A DNA stretch of 54,718 nt from Candidatus Falkowbacteria bacterium CG10_big_fil_rev_8_21_14_0_10_37_14 (GCA_002778705.1 PFAM01000008.1:40133-94850), one strand, 5' to 3'; numbered from the stretch's first letter, positions 32,154-42,209 are shown. Translations and numbers: made by a program. Notes: generated by a model not told the origin, from the letters alone.

Positions 32154-33794
32154 ATGAAGACTTTATTAGTTGTTTTTTTATTTTTATTTTTTAACGGGCT
32201 ATTATTATCACAAACCGATTTTAGATTAACCAGACCTGCAGATTGGAATTCAACTGTCAATCAAGTTCAACTTGATTTTAATGGTAAGTTGGCAGAAAAG
32301 GTTAGAGATATTCCCGGTACAGCAAAGATTACATTGTCCGCTGATTGTGACGGTGTTTTAGACAAGATGTTAAATTTTCGTTTTCCGGATGCTACTAATT
32401 TCGAAAAAATAGACGACACAAAGTGGTCGTTTGTGGATTTGGTTGGTACAGCTGGTGATAAAGAATTAACTTATTTTATTCGTTCACGAGCAGATGATTT
32501 AGACAATGTTGATCACTTCTTTCAGGAAGGAGCAGACAGAATCTTATGGGAAAGTTTTATTCAGTTTAAAAAATTTCCTACTAAAGGTAAGCTGCTGGTA
32601 GAATATACTGGTGTTAGAGCTTATGGATCTGGCGGACAAGTTAGCGCTACTAGTAATTTCTCTTATGAAATTAATTGGGGTGATAATTTAAAAGATGCAG
32701 AATTCAAAATGGTGGTCACCGTGGATTGGAATAAAAGACTTTTGTTAGCTGACTGGTATTACAAAAGTAGATCAGCGATCGCTAGAGTTAATTTAAATAT
32801 CACTAAGCCTAACACTTTAAGTGAGTTAACAATCGATCAGCTTGGTCCAAATCGTACGGCTCAAGTTACATGGAATAATAACTATGGCACGTTGGAAATT
32901 AATGCTGTTAGTAATCCATACCCGGTTAGTTCTGAATGGTCTTATTTAGGCAGGTTAACATTTCCTATTTCTGGAAATGGCACTGGAGATTTAAAATTTA
33001 CTAATACAGTAATTTTTGATCCTAATGGTAAGCCGATTAACATTGATCCTTCTTTAACAATAAAGATTGACTGGGGCAATGTTGATACAAAAACAACACT
33101 TAAGCTGATCAAGCCAAGTAATTGGAATGTAGTTGATAAACAAGCTCAGCTAAATGTTCAAGGGACTTTGTTAGAAAAGTTTAAAAGTATTAACGCTAAG
33201 GTTAAAATTACTTTATTGGAAAGTAATGGGATTTTAGACAAAATGTTAACTTTTAATTTTCCTGGTGATTTAACTAAATGGTCGTTTGTTAATTTAATCG
33301 GTAATACTTACGCTAAAGAACTGACTTATAATATTCAGGCTCGCAGTGATGACTTAGACAATGCTGGTCATTTTTTTAAGGAAGGCACTGAGAAATTACT
33401 TTGGGAAAGTTTTATTTTGTTTAAACAACAACCAACTCAAGGTAGGTTGCGAGTAGAGTATAGCGATGTAAGACTAACTAATGCGTCAGATGTTGTTAGT
33501 GTTCATGATAATTTCTTTTATGAAATTGAATTTGGACCGACATCAGTTATTGAAGAATGGCCTGAAGTAATTAACTTCGGTGCTAATCCTATCAGTGATA
33601 GAACGCTGCTGGTTAACGGGATATCAGTCTTAAGTAGGGGAACCTACCAAATCTTTAATAGTGCTGGTATCAATGTTCTTGAAGGAGTTATTAGGGATGA
33701 TGTTTTATTGGCTAAAATACTTGACTCTGGTGGTTACTATTTAGTAATAAACAGGGATGGCAAATATTATATTCATAATTTTGTCGTTAAATAG
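32154..33794 (+). CDS. Secreted two-repeat protein with T9SS-like C-terminal domain
   Basis: 546 residues. Signal peptide 1-19 (ends LLLSQ). An internal duplication: about 24-165 and 306-450 align along their length (PADWNSTVNQ/PSNWNVVDKQ; RADDLDNVDHFF/RSDDLDNAGHFF; WESFIQFKKFPTKG/WESFILFKQQPTQG). The last ~75 residues look like a type IX secretion type A sorting domain (GANPISDRTL, YQIFNSAGINVLEG, SGGYYLVINRDG, NFVVK). That system belongs to Bacteroidota. It has an unusually good ribosome site (AGGAGG at 32141-32146), its own strong promoter and terminator. Function unknown; transfer from or convergence with Bacteroidota proteins is possible. Confidence 0.72.
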   Translation: MKTLLVVFLFLFFNGLLLSQTDFRLTRPADWNSTVNQVQLDFNGKLAEKVRDIPGTAKITLSADCDGVLDKMLNFRFPDATNFEKIDDTKWSFVDLVGTAGDKELTYFIRSRADDLDNVDHFFQEGADRILWESFIQFKKFPTKGKLLVEYTGVRAYGSGGQVSATSNFSYEINWGDNLKDAEFKMVVTVDWNKRLLLADWYYKSRSAIARVNLNITKPNTLSELTIDQLGPNRTAQVTWNNNYGTLEINAVSNPYPVSSEWSYLGRLTFPISGNGTGDLKFTNTVIFDPNGKPINIDPSLTIKIDWGNVDTKTTLKLIKPSNWNVVDKQAQLNVQGTLLEKFKSINAKVKITLLESNGILDKMLTFNFPGDLTKWSFVNLIGNTYAKELTYNIQARSDDLDNAGHFFKEGTEKLLWESFILFKQQPTQGRLRVEYSDVRLTNASDVVSVHDNFFYEIEFGPTSVIEEWPEVINFGANPISDRTLLVNGISVLSRGTYQIFNSAGINVLEGVIRDDVLLAKILDSGGYYLVINRDGKYYIHNFVVK

Positions 33795-33812
33795 ACAAAA
33801 TTATAAAAACAG

Positions 33813-33849
33813 ATGCTCACATTTTTTAGAAAGTGAGCATTTTTTTTAT
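33813..33849 (+). terminator. Rho-independent terminator
   Basis: An 8-bp perfect stem (33813-33820 with 33833-33840) followed by eight T. The rest of the gap to 34014 is AT-rich with nothing else I can name. Confidence 0.88.
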
Positions 33850-34014
33850 TTTTTGATTTACTTTCGATAACGCATAGGCTTATTTAAAAGTTTAAAACTT
33901 TATATTTTAAAAATAATAAACAAAATAAACAGAAGCGTGTGGTTTGTTGTAGGTGAAATAAATAATTGGTTATTTTTTGGAGATATCTCGGAGGACATCG
34001 AAGATAAATAGATA

Positions 34015-34043
34015 TTGGATTTTTAACAACTTTGTGGTATGCT
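34015..34043 (+). promoter_or_regulatory. Promoter of the subtilase gene (leaderless)
   Basis: TTGGAT (34015-34020), 17 nt, TATGCT (34038-34043). The ATG at 34050 begins 7 nt past the -10 box, where transcription should start. Confidence 0.7.
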
Positions 34044-34049
34044 TAAGGT

Positions 34050-36074
34050 ATGAATAAGCAACTGATAGCAATGGTGGCCTTTTTTGGTTTAGCTTGGGCA
34101 ATAAATGTTCAGGCTGTTGTGCCAACCGATGGTTGGTATGATTACCAATGGTATTTAAAGAGAATTAAGGCTAATTTAGCTTGGGATATAAAAAGTGAAA
34201 GTCCACAGGTGGTGGTAGCCGTAATTGATACAGGTTGTCAGTTAGATCATCCTGATTTAAAAGATAATTTTTGGATTAACATTGCTGAAATACCTAACAA
34301 TGGTCGGGACGATGATCATAATGGCTATATTGATGATTATCATGGCTATGATTTTGTTAATAGAGAAGCTGAGCCGACTCCAAAATTTAAAGCTGGTTTT
34401 ACAGAAGATGGTGTAGTTCACGGTACCGTAGTGTCTGGAGTTTTAGCGGCGACTGGTAATAATAGGATGGGTATTAGCGGGGTAACATGGAAAGCTCAAA
34501 TCATGTGTTTAAAAGCTTTGAATGATAAAGGTGAGGCTAGTACGCCAAAGGTGATTGAAGCTATAGATTACGCTGTTAGAAAAGGTGCACATATTATTAA
34601 CCTAAGTTTTATTGGTGCTGGTTATGACAAAGCAATGGAAGCGGCCATTACTCGTGCTTATAAAGCGGGGGTGATGGTTGTAGCCCCTGGGGGGAACGAA
34701 CTAAGTGATGGACATGGTCAAGATTTAGATAAGACGCCAATGTATCCTGTTTGTTATGATGGAAAAGGTGGTGAAAATATGGTGATAGGTGTTGCGGCTA
34801 CTGGGCCTTTGGATGAGAAAATGCATTTTTCTGGTTTTGGTAAAAAATGTATTGATCTTACAGCTCCCGGTGTTAGTATTTTTAGCACCAGTTTGTATCA
34901 GCCAAACAATAGTGGTCAGGGGCCAGCTTTAGATCAATTGTATGATGGCTATTGGTCAGGAACTTCTTTTGCTGTGCCAATGGTGTCTGGAGCACTAGCT
35001 TTGTTAATGCAAGTTAATCCAGAGTTAACACCGTCAGAGCTTAAAGAGATATTGTTTCAAACAGCGGATAATATAAATATTTCTAATTTGAAATATGTTA
35101 ATTTATTAGGGGCGGGGAGATTAAATGTTGATGAGGCAATTAAAGAGGCTTGGAGACGTCATGCGGCACGGGCTGTGCGTTTAGTGGTAGCTAATTATAA
35201 TGAACCAGGTTGGATTAAAATAGTATCTACAGCTGATGGGTCGGGGACTGAATTCAAAGCGTTTGATAAAAATCTGTTAAATATTACTACTGGTGATCTT
35301 GATGGTGATGGTCAAGTGGAAATTATTGCTACACCTGCTGGTGGGGCTAAACCGGAAGTAAAAATTTTTAATCGTGACGGGAAATTGTTAAAAACTTGGT
35401 TGGTTTGGGATAGTAATTATCGTGGTGGTTTGTCTATTTCGGCGGCTGATGTCAATGGTGATGGTAAAGCGGAATTGATGGTGGCACCGTTAGGATCTGT
35501 AAAACCTGAGGTAAAAATATTTGCTTGGCCAGGTAAACAAATAAAACGATTTGCAGTGTTTGGGAATAATTTTAGAGGGGGTGTGAATGTTAGTGCTGGT
35601 GATTTAGACGGTCTTGGTGAGGCTGAAATTGTGGTGATGCCAGCTTCTAAGGGTGGTCCTCAGGTAAGATTATTTAATGGGGAAGGTAAATTAATGGGAC
35701 AATTTTTTGCCTTTGATGCTAGTTATAGAAGTGGTTGGAACATTACAGTCTCTCAGGTTCATAGTGCTTGGCGATGGGGTTCGGCTTTGATTATTAGTGA
35801 TGTTAAGGGTGGTGGTTCATATGTGCAGTTATTTAATAGTCGTTATCAAGCCTTTGGTCGTTTTATGGCTTTTGATAATAAGTTTTCTGGTGGAGTGGTA
35901 ACAGCTGCGGTTGACATTGATGGTGATGGTCAAGCGGAAATAATTGCTGGTACCGGAGTTGGTTCTGCTCCTAATATTACTATCTATCAGGCCAATGGCC
36001 GTTTAATTAAATCATTTTTTGTCGGTGCAAGCGAGTCACGCAATGGCGTGTCCGTGGCAATTTTGCCGATCTAA
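34050..36074 (+). CDS. Secreted subtilisin-like (S8) protease with FG-GAP repeats
   Basis: 674 residues. Signal peptide 1-22. Peptidase S8 domain at about 40-375 with the full triad: D60 (VIDTGCQLDHPD), H124 (VHGTVVSG) and the Ser near 306 (SGTSFAVPMVSGA). The C-terminal ~270 residues hold about five FG-GAP/VCBS blades, several with calcium-type DLDGDGQ, DVNGDGK and DIDGDGQ loops; the fourth blade has lost the loop. The product would be an exported protease, perhaps bound to the surface through the propeller. The epimerase gene follows after 6 nt. Confidence 0.92.
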   Translation: MNKQLIAMVAFFGLAWAINVQAVVPTDGWYDYQWYLKRIKANLAWDIKSESPQVVVAVIDTGCQLDHPDLKDNFWINIAEIPNNGRDDDHNGYIDDYHGYDFVNREAEPTPKFKAGFTEDGVVHGTVVSGVLAATGNNRMGISGVTWKAQIMCLKALNDKGEASTPKVIEAIDYAVRKGAHIINLSFIGAGYDKAMEAAITRAYKAGVMVVAPGGNELSDGHGQDLDKTPMYPVCYDGKGGENMVIGVAATGPLDEKMHFSGFGKKCIDLTAPGVSIFSTSLYQPNNSGQGPALDQLYDGYWSGTSFAVPMVSGALALLMQVNPELTPSELKEILFQTADNINISNLKYVNLLGAGRLNVDEAIKEAWRRHAARAVRLVVANYNEPGWIKIVSTADGSGTEFKAFDKNLLNITTGDLDGDGQVEIIATPAGGAKPEVKIFNRDGKLLKTWLVWDSNYRGGLSISAADVNGDGKAELMVAPLGSVKPEVKIFAWPGKQIKRFAVFGNNFRGGVNVSAGDLDGLGEAEIVVMPASKGGPQVRLFNGEGKLMGQFFAFDASYRSGWNITVSQVHSAWRWGSALIISDVKGGGSYVQLFNSRYQAFGRFMAFDNKFSGGVVTAAVDIDGDGQAEIIAGTGVGSAPNITIYQANGRLIKSFFVGASESRNGVSVAILPI

Positions 36075-36080
36075 AAACAT

Positions 36081-37091
36081 ATGTCAGGTAAGTTTATTTT
36101 TGAGAAAAAAAATGTTTTGGTCTTAGGAGGTGCTGGTTTTATTGGTTCTCATTTGTGTGATCGTTTAATTAAAGATTGTAAAGTTATCTGTGTTGATAAT
36201 TTATCTTCCGGCACAGAAAGCAATATCGATCATCTGTTAGCTAATTCAAATTTTAAGTTTATTAAGCATGATATGGCTTTGCCGTTAAACTTAGAAGATT
36301 ATACAGAATTAGCAGAAATGCGGATAGAGTTTCAAGGTATTCAAGAAATTTATAACCTAGCTTGTCCGACTTCACCTAAGTTTTTTGATCGCAATAAGGT
36401 GGCTAATGTTTTAGCTAATTCTTATGTGGTTAAAAATGCTTTAGATCAGGCGTTAAAATATCAAGCTAAATTATTACATGGTTCTTCTTCGGTAGTTTAT
36501 GGTGAACGTCGTAATGAATGGGAACATGTGAAAGAAGATCAAGTTGGATTGGTTAATCATTTATCACAACGCGCGTCTTATGATGAAGGGAAGCGATTTG
36601 CTGAGACAATGATGGTGACTTATGGATCTGTTTTTGAGCTAGATATTAAAATTGCCCGCTTGTTTAGAATATATGGACCACGCATGGCTTTTAATGAGGG
36701 GCATATGATTTCGGATTTTGTAGCGGCGGCTTTAGATAATGAACCGTTGGTTATTTTTGGTGATGAATCTTTTAAAACTAGCTTGTGCTATATAGATGAT
36801 TGTATTAGCGGTTTAATGAAATTAATGGCTAGCGATATTAAAACCCCAGTGAATATTGGTTCAGATATTGATCTGCGGTTAGTTGATGTGGCCAGTCGAG
36901 TAATTGAGATAACTAACTCAACTTCGTCTATAGCACATTCGGAAGCTTTGCTATTTATGACATCACTGGTTTTGCCAGATATTAGTGTGGCTCGTGATAG
37001 TTTGTCTTGGTTGCCTTTAGTTACTTTAGATAATGGTTTAAAGAAGACGATTGAAGATTTGCGGGCTGTTAAAAATTTAAAAATTTCTTAA
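36081..37091 (+). CDS. NAD-dependent sugar epimerase/dehydratase (UDP-glucuronate decarboxylase-like)
   Basis: 336 residues, extended SDR fold. NAD motif GGAGFIGS at 16-23, NLACPTSPKFF near 95-105, SSSVVYG near 136-142, catalytic YDEGK near 165-169 (YxxxK) and RIYGPRM near 198. ACPTSP and YDEGKR are closest to UDP-glucuronate decarboxylases, but TDP-glucose dehydratase-like enzymes share much of this. It would make a nucleotide sugar for the neighbouring glycosyltransferases. First gene of a tight sugar cluster. Confidence 0.85.
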   Translation: MSGKFIFEKKNVLVLGGAGFIGSHLCDRLIKDCKVICVDNLSSGTESNIDHLLANSNFKFIKHDMALPLNLEDYTELAEMRIEFQGIQEIYNLACPTSPKFFDRNKVANVLANSYVVKNALDQALKYQAKLLHGSSSVVYGERRNEWEHVKEDQVGLVNHLSQRASYDEGKRFAETMMVTYGSVFELDIKIARLFRIYGPRMAFNEGHMISDFVAAALDNEPLVIFGDESFKTSLCYIDDCISGLMKLMASDIKTPVNIGSDIDLRLVDVASRVIEITNSTSSIAHSEALLFMTSLVLPDISVARDSLSWLPLVTLDNGLKKTIEDLRAVKNLKIS

Positions 37092-37092
37092 T

Positions 37093-37755
37093 ATGAAGGT
37101 TTGGCTAGTCATTGCTGCTTACAATGAAGCTCGATTTATTTCTGAGGTTGTTAAGGTTGTTCGACCTAGAGTAGCTGGGGTGATTGTTGTGGATGATTGC
37201 TCTGAAGATGAAACTGCTAAATTAGCTAGCGAAGCTGGAGCTGTGGTATTGGCCCATATTATTAATCGTGGACAAGGAGCGGCTCTTAGAACTGGCACTG
37301 AAGCGGCTATTGAGAGAGGGGCTGATGTTATAGTGCACTTTGATGGTGATGGTCAGTTTTTAGCTGAGGAGATAGCACGAGTTGTAGAGCCGATTTGTAA
37401 AGATGAAGCAGATGTAGTTTTGGGTTCGCGATTTTTAGATAAAGCTAGTAATTTACCTTGGAGTAAAAAATACTTATTGCATCCGGTAGCACGTTTGTTG
37501 AATAGAAGTGTTTGGGGGATTAATTTTAGCGATCCGCAATGTGGTTTTAGAGCTTTTAGTGTTGAAGTGGCTCGTAGTTTAAAATGGAGACAAGATCGGA
37601 TGGCTCATGCTTCAGAAATTTTAGCCTTACTGACGGTTGGTAAATGGCGAGTAAAAGAGGTTCCAGTGACTGTGATTTATCACGATTATGGACAGGGTTT
37701 ATTGGGAGGTTTTAAAATTATCAAAGAATTATTTATTAAATATTTAAGTCGCTGA
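37093..37755 (+). CDS. GT2-family glycosyltransferase (polyprenyl-phosphate type)
   Basis: 220 residues, GT-A fold of the DPM1/polyprenyl-phosphate sugar transferase group. Motifs: IAAYNEARFI at 6-15, VVDDCSEDET near 35-44, RGQGAALRTG, HFDGDGQF near 85 (DxD-type metal site), DPQCGFRAF near 150. No C-terminal membrane helices. It likely charges a lipid phosphate with a sugar that GT-C enzymes such as the product of 42380-44086 can use. One nucleotide separates it from its neighbours. Confidence 0.9.
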   Translation: MKVWLVIAAYNEARFISEVVKVVRPRVAGVIVVDDCSEDETAKLASEAGAVVLAHIINRGQGAALRTGTEAAIERGADVIVHFDGDGQFLAEEIARVVEPICKDEADVVLGSRFLDKASNLPWSKKYLLHPVARLLNRSVWGINFSDPQCGFRAFSVEVARSLKWRQDRMAHASEILALLTVGKWRVKEVPVTVIYHDYGQGLLGGFKIIKELFIKYLSR

Positions 37756-37756
37756 T

Positions 37757-38077
37757 ATGTTACAAACCATTTTAGCTTTTATTGTTATCGCTTATTTTTT
37801 GGGACGTTTGTTTTGGCAAAAAAAACAGAAAAGTATTTCTGAAGGTGAGTTTCGTTTTTGGCTGGCTTTTTGGTTATTATCTGGGGTTTTACTCTTAGCA
37901 TTAAAACAATTAGATAAACTAGCGGCTAATTTAGGTTTTAGTGCTTCGGGTATTCAATTACTGTTGTATGCTGCAGTGGCGGCATTATTTTATTTTATTT
38001 TTAGAATTAGGTTGCGTTTAGAAAGAATGGAAGAAGATTTAACAAAAGTAGTTACTGCCGTAGCTAAGCGTCATTAA
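37757..38077 (+). CDS. DUF2304 small membrane protein
   Basis: 106 residues with three membrane helices (about 2-18, 33-52, 60-82) and a charged C-terminal tail with a coiled-coil look (RLRLERMEEDLTKVV). The layout and its place directly after a GT2 gene fit the DUF2304 family, which commonly accompanies polyprenyl-phosphate glycosyltransferases and may help anchor them. Confidence 0.82.
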   Translation: MLQTILAFIVIAYFLGRLFWQKKQKSISEGEFRFWLAFWLLSGVLLLALKQLDKLAANLGFSASGIQLLLYAAVAALFYFIFRIRLRLERMEEDLTKVVTAVAKRH

Positions 38078-38083
38078 TTTGTT

Positions 38084-39217
38084 ATGAAAATTGCTCACAT
38101 CATTTGTGCTTATCCGCCATATCGTGGAGGTATGGGTAATAGTGCCCAAGGCTTCGTTAAGGAATTAGTTGCTTTGAAACATGAGGTAACTGTTTTAACG
38201 CCGGCTTATAATACTTCAAGCAGTGTGACTAATGAAAATGGTGTGCGTGTGGATCGAATCAAACCGTTATGGTCTTTTGGTAACGCGGCTGTTTTACCAA
38301 AAATGTTTAGACGTTTAAAAGAATTTGATGTTGTTCATTTGCATTTTCCTTTTTATGGAACGGCTAGCGTGGTGGCGATGGCGCGTTTATTTGGTAAATT
38401 TAAATTAGTGGTTCATTATCATATGGATAGTACGGCTGATAACCTGCTGGGTTGGATTTTTAAAGCTTATGCTTGGATGGTTACTCCTATAATATTACGG
38501 ATAGCGGATTCGATAACTTGCGCTTCTTTAGATTATGTAAAACATGGTGATTTGGCTAGGTTTTATGCTAAGCACTCTGGACTTTTTTTACGAGTACCGT
38601 TTGGAGTTGATAATAAATTGTTTTGTCCGAGTGATGTGGTAAAACAAAAACGTTTATTGTTTGTTGGTGGGTTGGATACTGCCCATTATTTTAAGGGCGT
38701 GGAAGTTTTATTAACAGCTTTTGCTTCTTTGGGTGAGCGGGTTCAAACCTATCGTTTAATAATTGTTGGTGACGGTGATTTGTTACCAGCATATCGTCAA
38801 TTAGTTCGTGATTTAAAAATAGACAACCGAGTTGATTTTATCAGTGATGCTAGCGATGTTGAGTTGGCTAAAATTTATCGAGAATCGACAGCTTTAATTT
38901 TACCATCAATCAACGGATGTGAAGCTTTTGGTTTGGTACTTTTAGAAGCGATGGCCTCTGGTTTACCAGTGATTGCTTCTAATTTGCCGGGAGTGCGCTG
39001 TGTGTTTAAAAACGGTAGTCAAGGATTATTAGTTGAACCTGGTAACGCTGAAGATTTAGCAAAAAAAATCTGGCAACTAGTGAGCCAAGAAAAACAAACT
39101 ACTGCAATGGGAATAGCTAGTCGTCAATTGGTTGAAGAACAGTATACTTGGGTAAAGGCTGGTAAAAAATTAAATGAACTTTATTTACGTTTAAAATATT
39201 CTCCAAAAGTTTTATGA
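38084..39217 (+). CDS. GT4-family glycosyltransferase
   Basis: 377 residues, GT-B fold. N-terminal acceptor motif AYPPYRGGMGNSAQGF at 10-25, DVVHLHFPFYG near 84, C-terminal donor site LFVGGLDTAHYFKGVEVLL and SINGCEAFGLVLLEAMASGLP near 280-300. It probably adds a hexose to a surface glycan. It overlaps the next glycosyltransferase gene by 4 nt (ATGA). Confidence 0.9.
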   Translation: MKIAHIICAYPPYRGGMGNSAQGFVKELVALKHEVTVLTPAYNTSSSVTNENGVRVDRIKPLWSFGNAAVLPKMFRRLKEFDVVHLHFPFYGTASVVAMARLFGKFKLVVHYHMDSTADNLLGWIFKAYAWMVTPIILRIADSITCASLDYVKHGDLARFYAKHSGLFLRVPFGVDNKLFCPSDVVKQKRLLFVGGLDTAHYFKGVEVLLTAFASLGERVQTYRLIIVGDGDLLPAYRQLVRDLKIDNRVDFISDASDVELAKIYRESTALILPSINGCEAFGLVLLEAMASGLPVIASNLPGVRCVFKNGSQGLLVEPGNAEDLAKKIWQLVSQEKQTTAMGIASRQLVEEQYTWVKAGKKLNELYLRLKYSPKVL

Positions 39218-40326
39218 AATTATGTTTAATCAATAATTACTACGGAGCTCATGCTCGTGGTGGTGCTGAATCGGTGGTCTATCAAATAGCGAAGGCGGCT
39301 AAGACAGCTGGACACCAGGTGTTGATTATTAGTGGTGGTATGGCAGAGGTGCGGCAGAGAAAGCCCGAAGGATACTGGCTAACCTTAGAAACTCCGTGGC
39401 TATTTAACAGAGGTCGCTATCAAAAATTGATAGCACATTTGTTTGGGAAAACAACAGCTAGACGCTTAGCAGAAGAATTAAAAATTTACCAACCGGATTT
39501 GGTAATTAGTAATAATGTTTATGGTCTAGGTTTGGCAGTGTTGTCAGCGCCGTGGCGTGCTGGTTTTAAGCAGTACCATATTTTACACGATACTCAGTTA
39601 TTACATCCTTCAGGACTAGTCTATGCCGGTCATGAAGCACTGATAGATAATGTACCAGCACAAGTATTTCGTTTTTTGGCACGACGACACACTAAAGGAA
39701 TAACTAGAGTAATTTCACCATCTGATTGGCTACTAGCTTGGCATCGTCAACGAGGTTTATTCACTAACATTAATGGAGCTGTTTTGCCTAATCCGAAACC
39801 ACTTAATGATATTAAGCGACCTGAAAATAAATTGCCTTGGAAATTATTATTTGTCGGACAATTAGAAAAACATAAAGGAGTTGAAGTTTTATTAAAAGCT
39901 TGGTCGATATTATCAGCTGATAAGAATTGGGATTGTCGCTTAGTAATTGTTGGCAGTGGAACTTTAGAAGCAGAGGTTCAGGCAGCAGCAAACAAAGATA
40001 AACACTTAATTTATAGAGGACATTTAGAGGCTTCTGAAGTGTATATGATAATGCAAGACTCTCATCTATTAATTATGCCGTCAATTGTTTGGGAGAATGC
40101 TCCGTTAGTATTATCAGAGGCGGCCGCTGTGGGTTTACCGGCTATTGGAAGTGATCTAGGTGGCATTGCAGAAATAATTAGTAATCCTTCCAGACTGTTT
40201 GTGCCAAACCAAGCTGAAGATCTGGTGTTGGCGATATTTAGAATATTAAAAAATTATGATTGGAGTGAGCCCAAAGCGCCAAGACCTTTTAGTAATCTGG
40301 ATTATTTAGAAGCCTTGTTTAAATAG
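39214..40326 (+). CDS. GT4-family glycosyltransferase
   Basis: 370 residues, GT-B fold. Starts CLINNYYGAHARGGAE; donor half has LFVGQLEKHKGVEVLL near 210-225 and MPSIVWENAPLVLSEAAAVG near 290-308 (WENAPLVLSEA variant of the E-x7-E motif). Last gene of the plus-strand sugar cluster. Its end overlaps the end of the minus-strand membrane gene by 25 nt, with no terminator between. Confidence 0.9.
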   Translation: MKLCLINNYYGAHARGGAESVVYQIAKAAKTAGHQVLIISGGMAEVRQRKPEGYWLTLETPWLFNRGRYQKLIAHLFGKTTARRLAEELKIYQPDLVISNNVYGLGLAVLSAPWRAGFKQYHILHDTQLLHPSGLVYAGHEALIDNVPAQVFRFLARRHTKGITRVISPSDWLLAWHRQRGLFTNINGAVLPNPKPLNDIKRPENKLPWKLLFVGQLEKHKGVEVLLKAWSILSADKNWDCRLVIVGSGTLEAEVQAAANKDKHLIYRGHLEASEVYMIMQDSHLLIMPSIVWENAPLVLSEAAAVGLPAIGSDLGGIAEIISNPSRLFVPNQAEDLVLAIFRILKNYDWSEPKAPRPFSNLDYLEALFK

Positions 40327-42209
40327 ACAAAAATAGTTGCTTCTCCGTTTTGGGCCGTGAAGTGATAATCAGCTGAAACTGTAGCTAAAGTGTTTAAGTT
40401 GTCTGATTGCCACCAGTAACGATTAACAATGTAATAAAGTCGATTGACTCCGGCTGTTTGCATAGCATTCTCGGCAGTAGCTCTGCTGGGTAATTCGTTC
40501 ATCTTTAAAAAATAACTGTAGAGTAAACCGCCAGTAGGTAGTGGATAATAAAACAAATCATTGTAGTAATGAGCAAAGCCATAAAGACGTAGGGCGGCAG
40601 CACTGGTTTGTTGATTAGCTAAAACAACATAAGGGTCGTTACCGCTGTCAGCGGCTACTAATTTTACAGCTTCTATGTCGCTGGCTGAAACAGCTCGTCC
40701 TCCAGAACTAGCATAGTCGTCTTGACGAGGGTAGGCTAAATATAAACTGCAAGTTACCAGTAGTGTTAAGGCGCCAAAAAATAGATATTGGCGATCAGGA
40801 TTTTTTGTGATAGCGTAAGCACGTTTTAATAATTCGTAAAAGGATATTAAAATAGTAGGCAAACTTATAATAACGGCCATGACTAATAACCTTGAGCTGT
40901 AATTGTTACGTTCGTAATCAATTAAATAATTAAAGTTAAGACCACGAGTTAGCCCATAAGCAATGAGTAGCGCTGAGCTATGTAATGAGGCTAAGCCATA
41001 CAGACTACGAGCCCGATGATAACCATTTTTAAAAATTAAATAACTGCCAATAACCACTAGGATTAGTAGGATCCAAGTGTAATTATTTCCAAGGCTATAA
41101 ATTATATTTAGCAACCAGTTGTTTTGGTGGGGGAGGACCAGTTTGGGCCAATCCCAAATAAACAAACCTTTCAAGAGCATCTTCCAGGAGACAGGCTCAA
41201 CCTCTAGTAACATAAAAACTAGAGGTAATCCGACGGCGTTGGCGGCTAATAACAGGCCATAACCAATGTCTTTGTTTTTCCAGTTAAGTTGGCGTAAGCG
41301 CCAGGCAGATAATAAACATAATAAAGGTAGACCGGCAATGGGTTGTAACAATAAAGCCAAGCCAGTAAGTAGCCAAATAAAATACCAATCTGTTTTGACT
41401 GTGGCGCCTAAAGCAGTAGCGATAGCCACGAGAGCTAGTAAGTAAGCTAGATTTTGAGGCGTGGTGACGATTAAAAAACTGTAAGGTAAGATTAATAGAG
41501 CTAGAGGTAAAAGCCTGATAACTGTTGATTCATGAAAGATTTTTTTGCCAGCTTCTAAAATAGCGAGAGGTAATAACAAAGCAGAACTAAGTGGCAAAAG
41601 CCAGGTGTCTATTAATACTAAAGATAAACCGAGTTTAGTTAACAAAGTTTCTAAACCATATTGTCCAGAATAATAGAAAGTTTTAGGGTTAACAGCACCG
41701 TGTTTAACGATGTAATCTACAGCTGCTTGGTGTACAAAAGGATCAAAACCATAACCCAGTTTATAGATAATGGCCACAACACTAAAAGCCAAAAGATATT
41801 CTAAAATAAGTATCAGCTTAAATAAGGGATGGTTGTGCCAAGCCATTATAAGGGCTGTAACAAAAGTGGCTATCCAAGCGACAAAAAACCAACCACTGAC
41901 AATTAACCAAGGGGAGATTATAGCGTCTGACGAGCGAGCTTGCCATAAGCAAGTGATCGCCCAAGACCAAGTGATTAAATAAACAATCAGCCAATACCAA
42001 TGTTTAGCGGTTAATTTGGGCCAGACTGGTTTTTGCCAATGCCAAGCAGAAAAACGCCAGGTGGCCAGCCATAAAGCAAGACCAGCTAGGACACCTAAAA
42101 ATAAGCCTAGGTTGTTAAGCTGATAAATGAGATAAATTAAGGCGGTGCCAATAGAAAGAGAGATTGGTAGGGCACTAATAATTTTCCAGTTGTTATTAGG
42201 GTTTTCCAT
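40302..42209 (-). CDS. Polytopic membrane protein, GT-C-like
   Basis: 635 residues with about twelve hydrophobic helices to residue ~495 and a ~130-residue extracytoplasmic end. GYGFDPFVHQAAVDYIVKHG near 151-170 lies in the first large loop, where GT-C enzymes carry an acidic catalytic pair; here one D and nearby His are seen. No family is certain. It may be a lipid-linked-sugar-dependent glycosyltransferase or a flippase. It is divergent from the next GT-C-like gene across a 170-nt gap and convergent with the sugar cluster. Confidence 0.65.
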   Translation of the reverse strand: MENPNNNWKIISALPISLSIGTALIYLIYQLNNLGLFLGVLAGLALWLATWRFSAWHWQKPVWPKLTAKHWYWLIVYLITWSWAITCLWQARSSDAIISPWLIVSGWFFVAWIATFVTALIMAWHNHPLFKLILILEYLLAFSVVAIIYKLGYGFDPFVHQAAVDYIVKHGAVNPKTFYYSGQYGLETLLTKLGLSLVLIDTWLLPLSSALLLPLAILEAGKKIFHESTVIRLLPLALLILPYSFLIVTTPQNLAYLLALVAIATALGATVKTDWYFIWLLTGLALLLQPIAGLPLLCLLSAWRLRQLNWKNKDIGYGLLLAANAVGLPLVFMLLEVEPVSWKMLLKGLFIWDWPKLVLPHQNNWLLNIIYSLGNNYTWILLILVVIGSYLIFKNGYHRARSLYGLASLHSSALLIAYGLTRGLNFNYLIDYERNNYSSRLLVMAVIISLPTILISFYELLKRAYAITKNPDRQYLFFGALTLLVTCSLYLAYPRQDDYASSGGRAVSASDIEAVKLVAADSGNDPYVVLANQQTSAAALRLYGFAHYYNDLFYYPLPTGGLLYSYFLKMNELPSRATAENAMQTAGVNRLYYIVNRYWWQSDNLNTLATVSADYHFTAQNGEATIFVYLNKASK

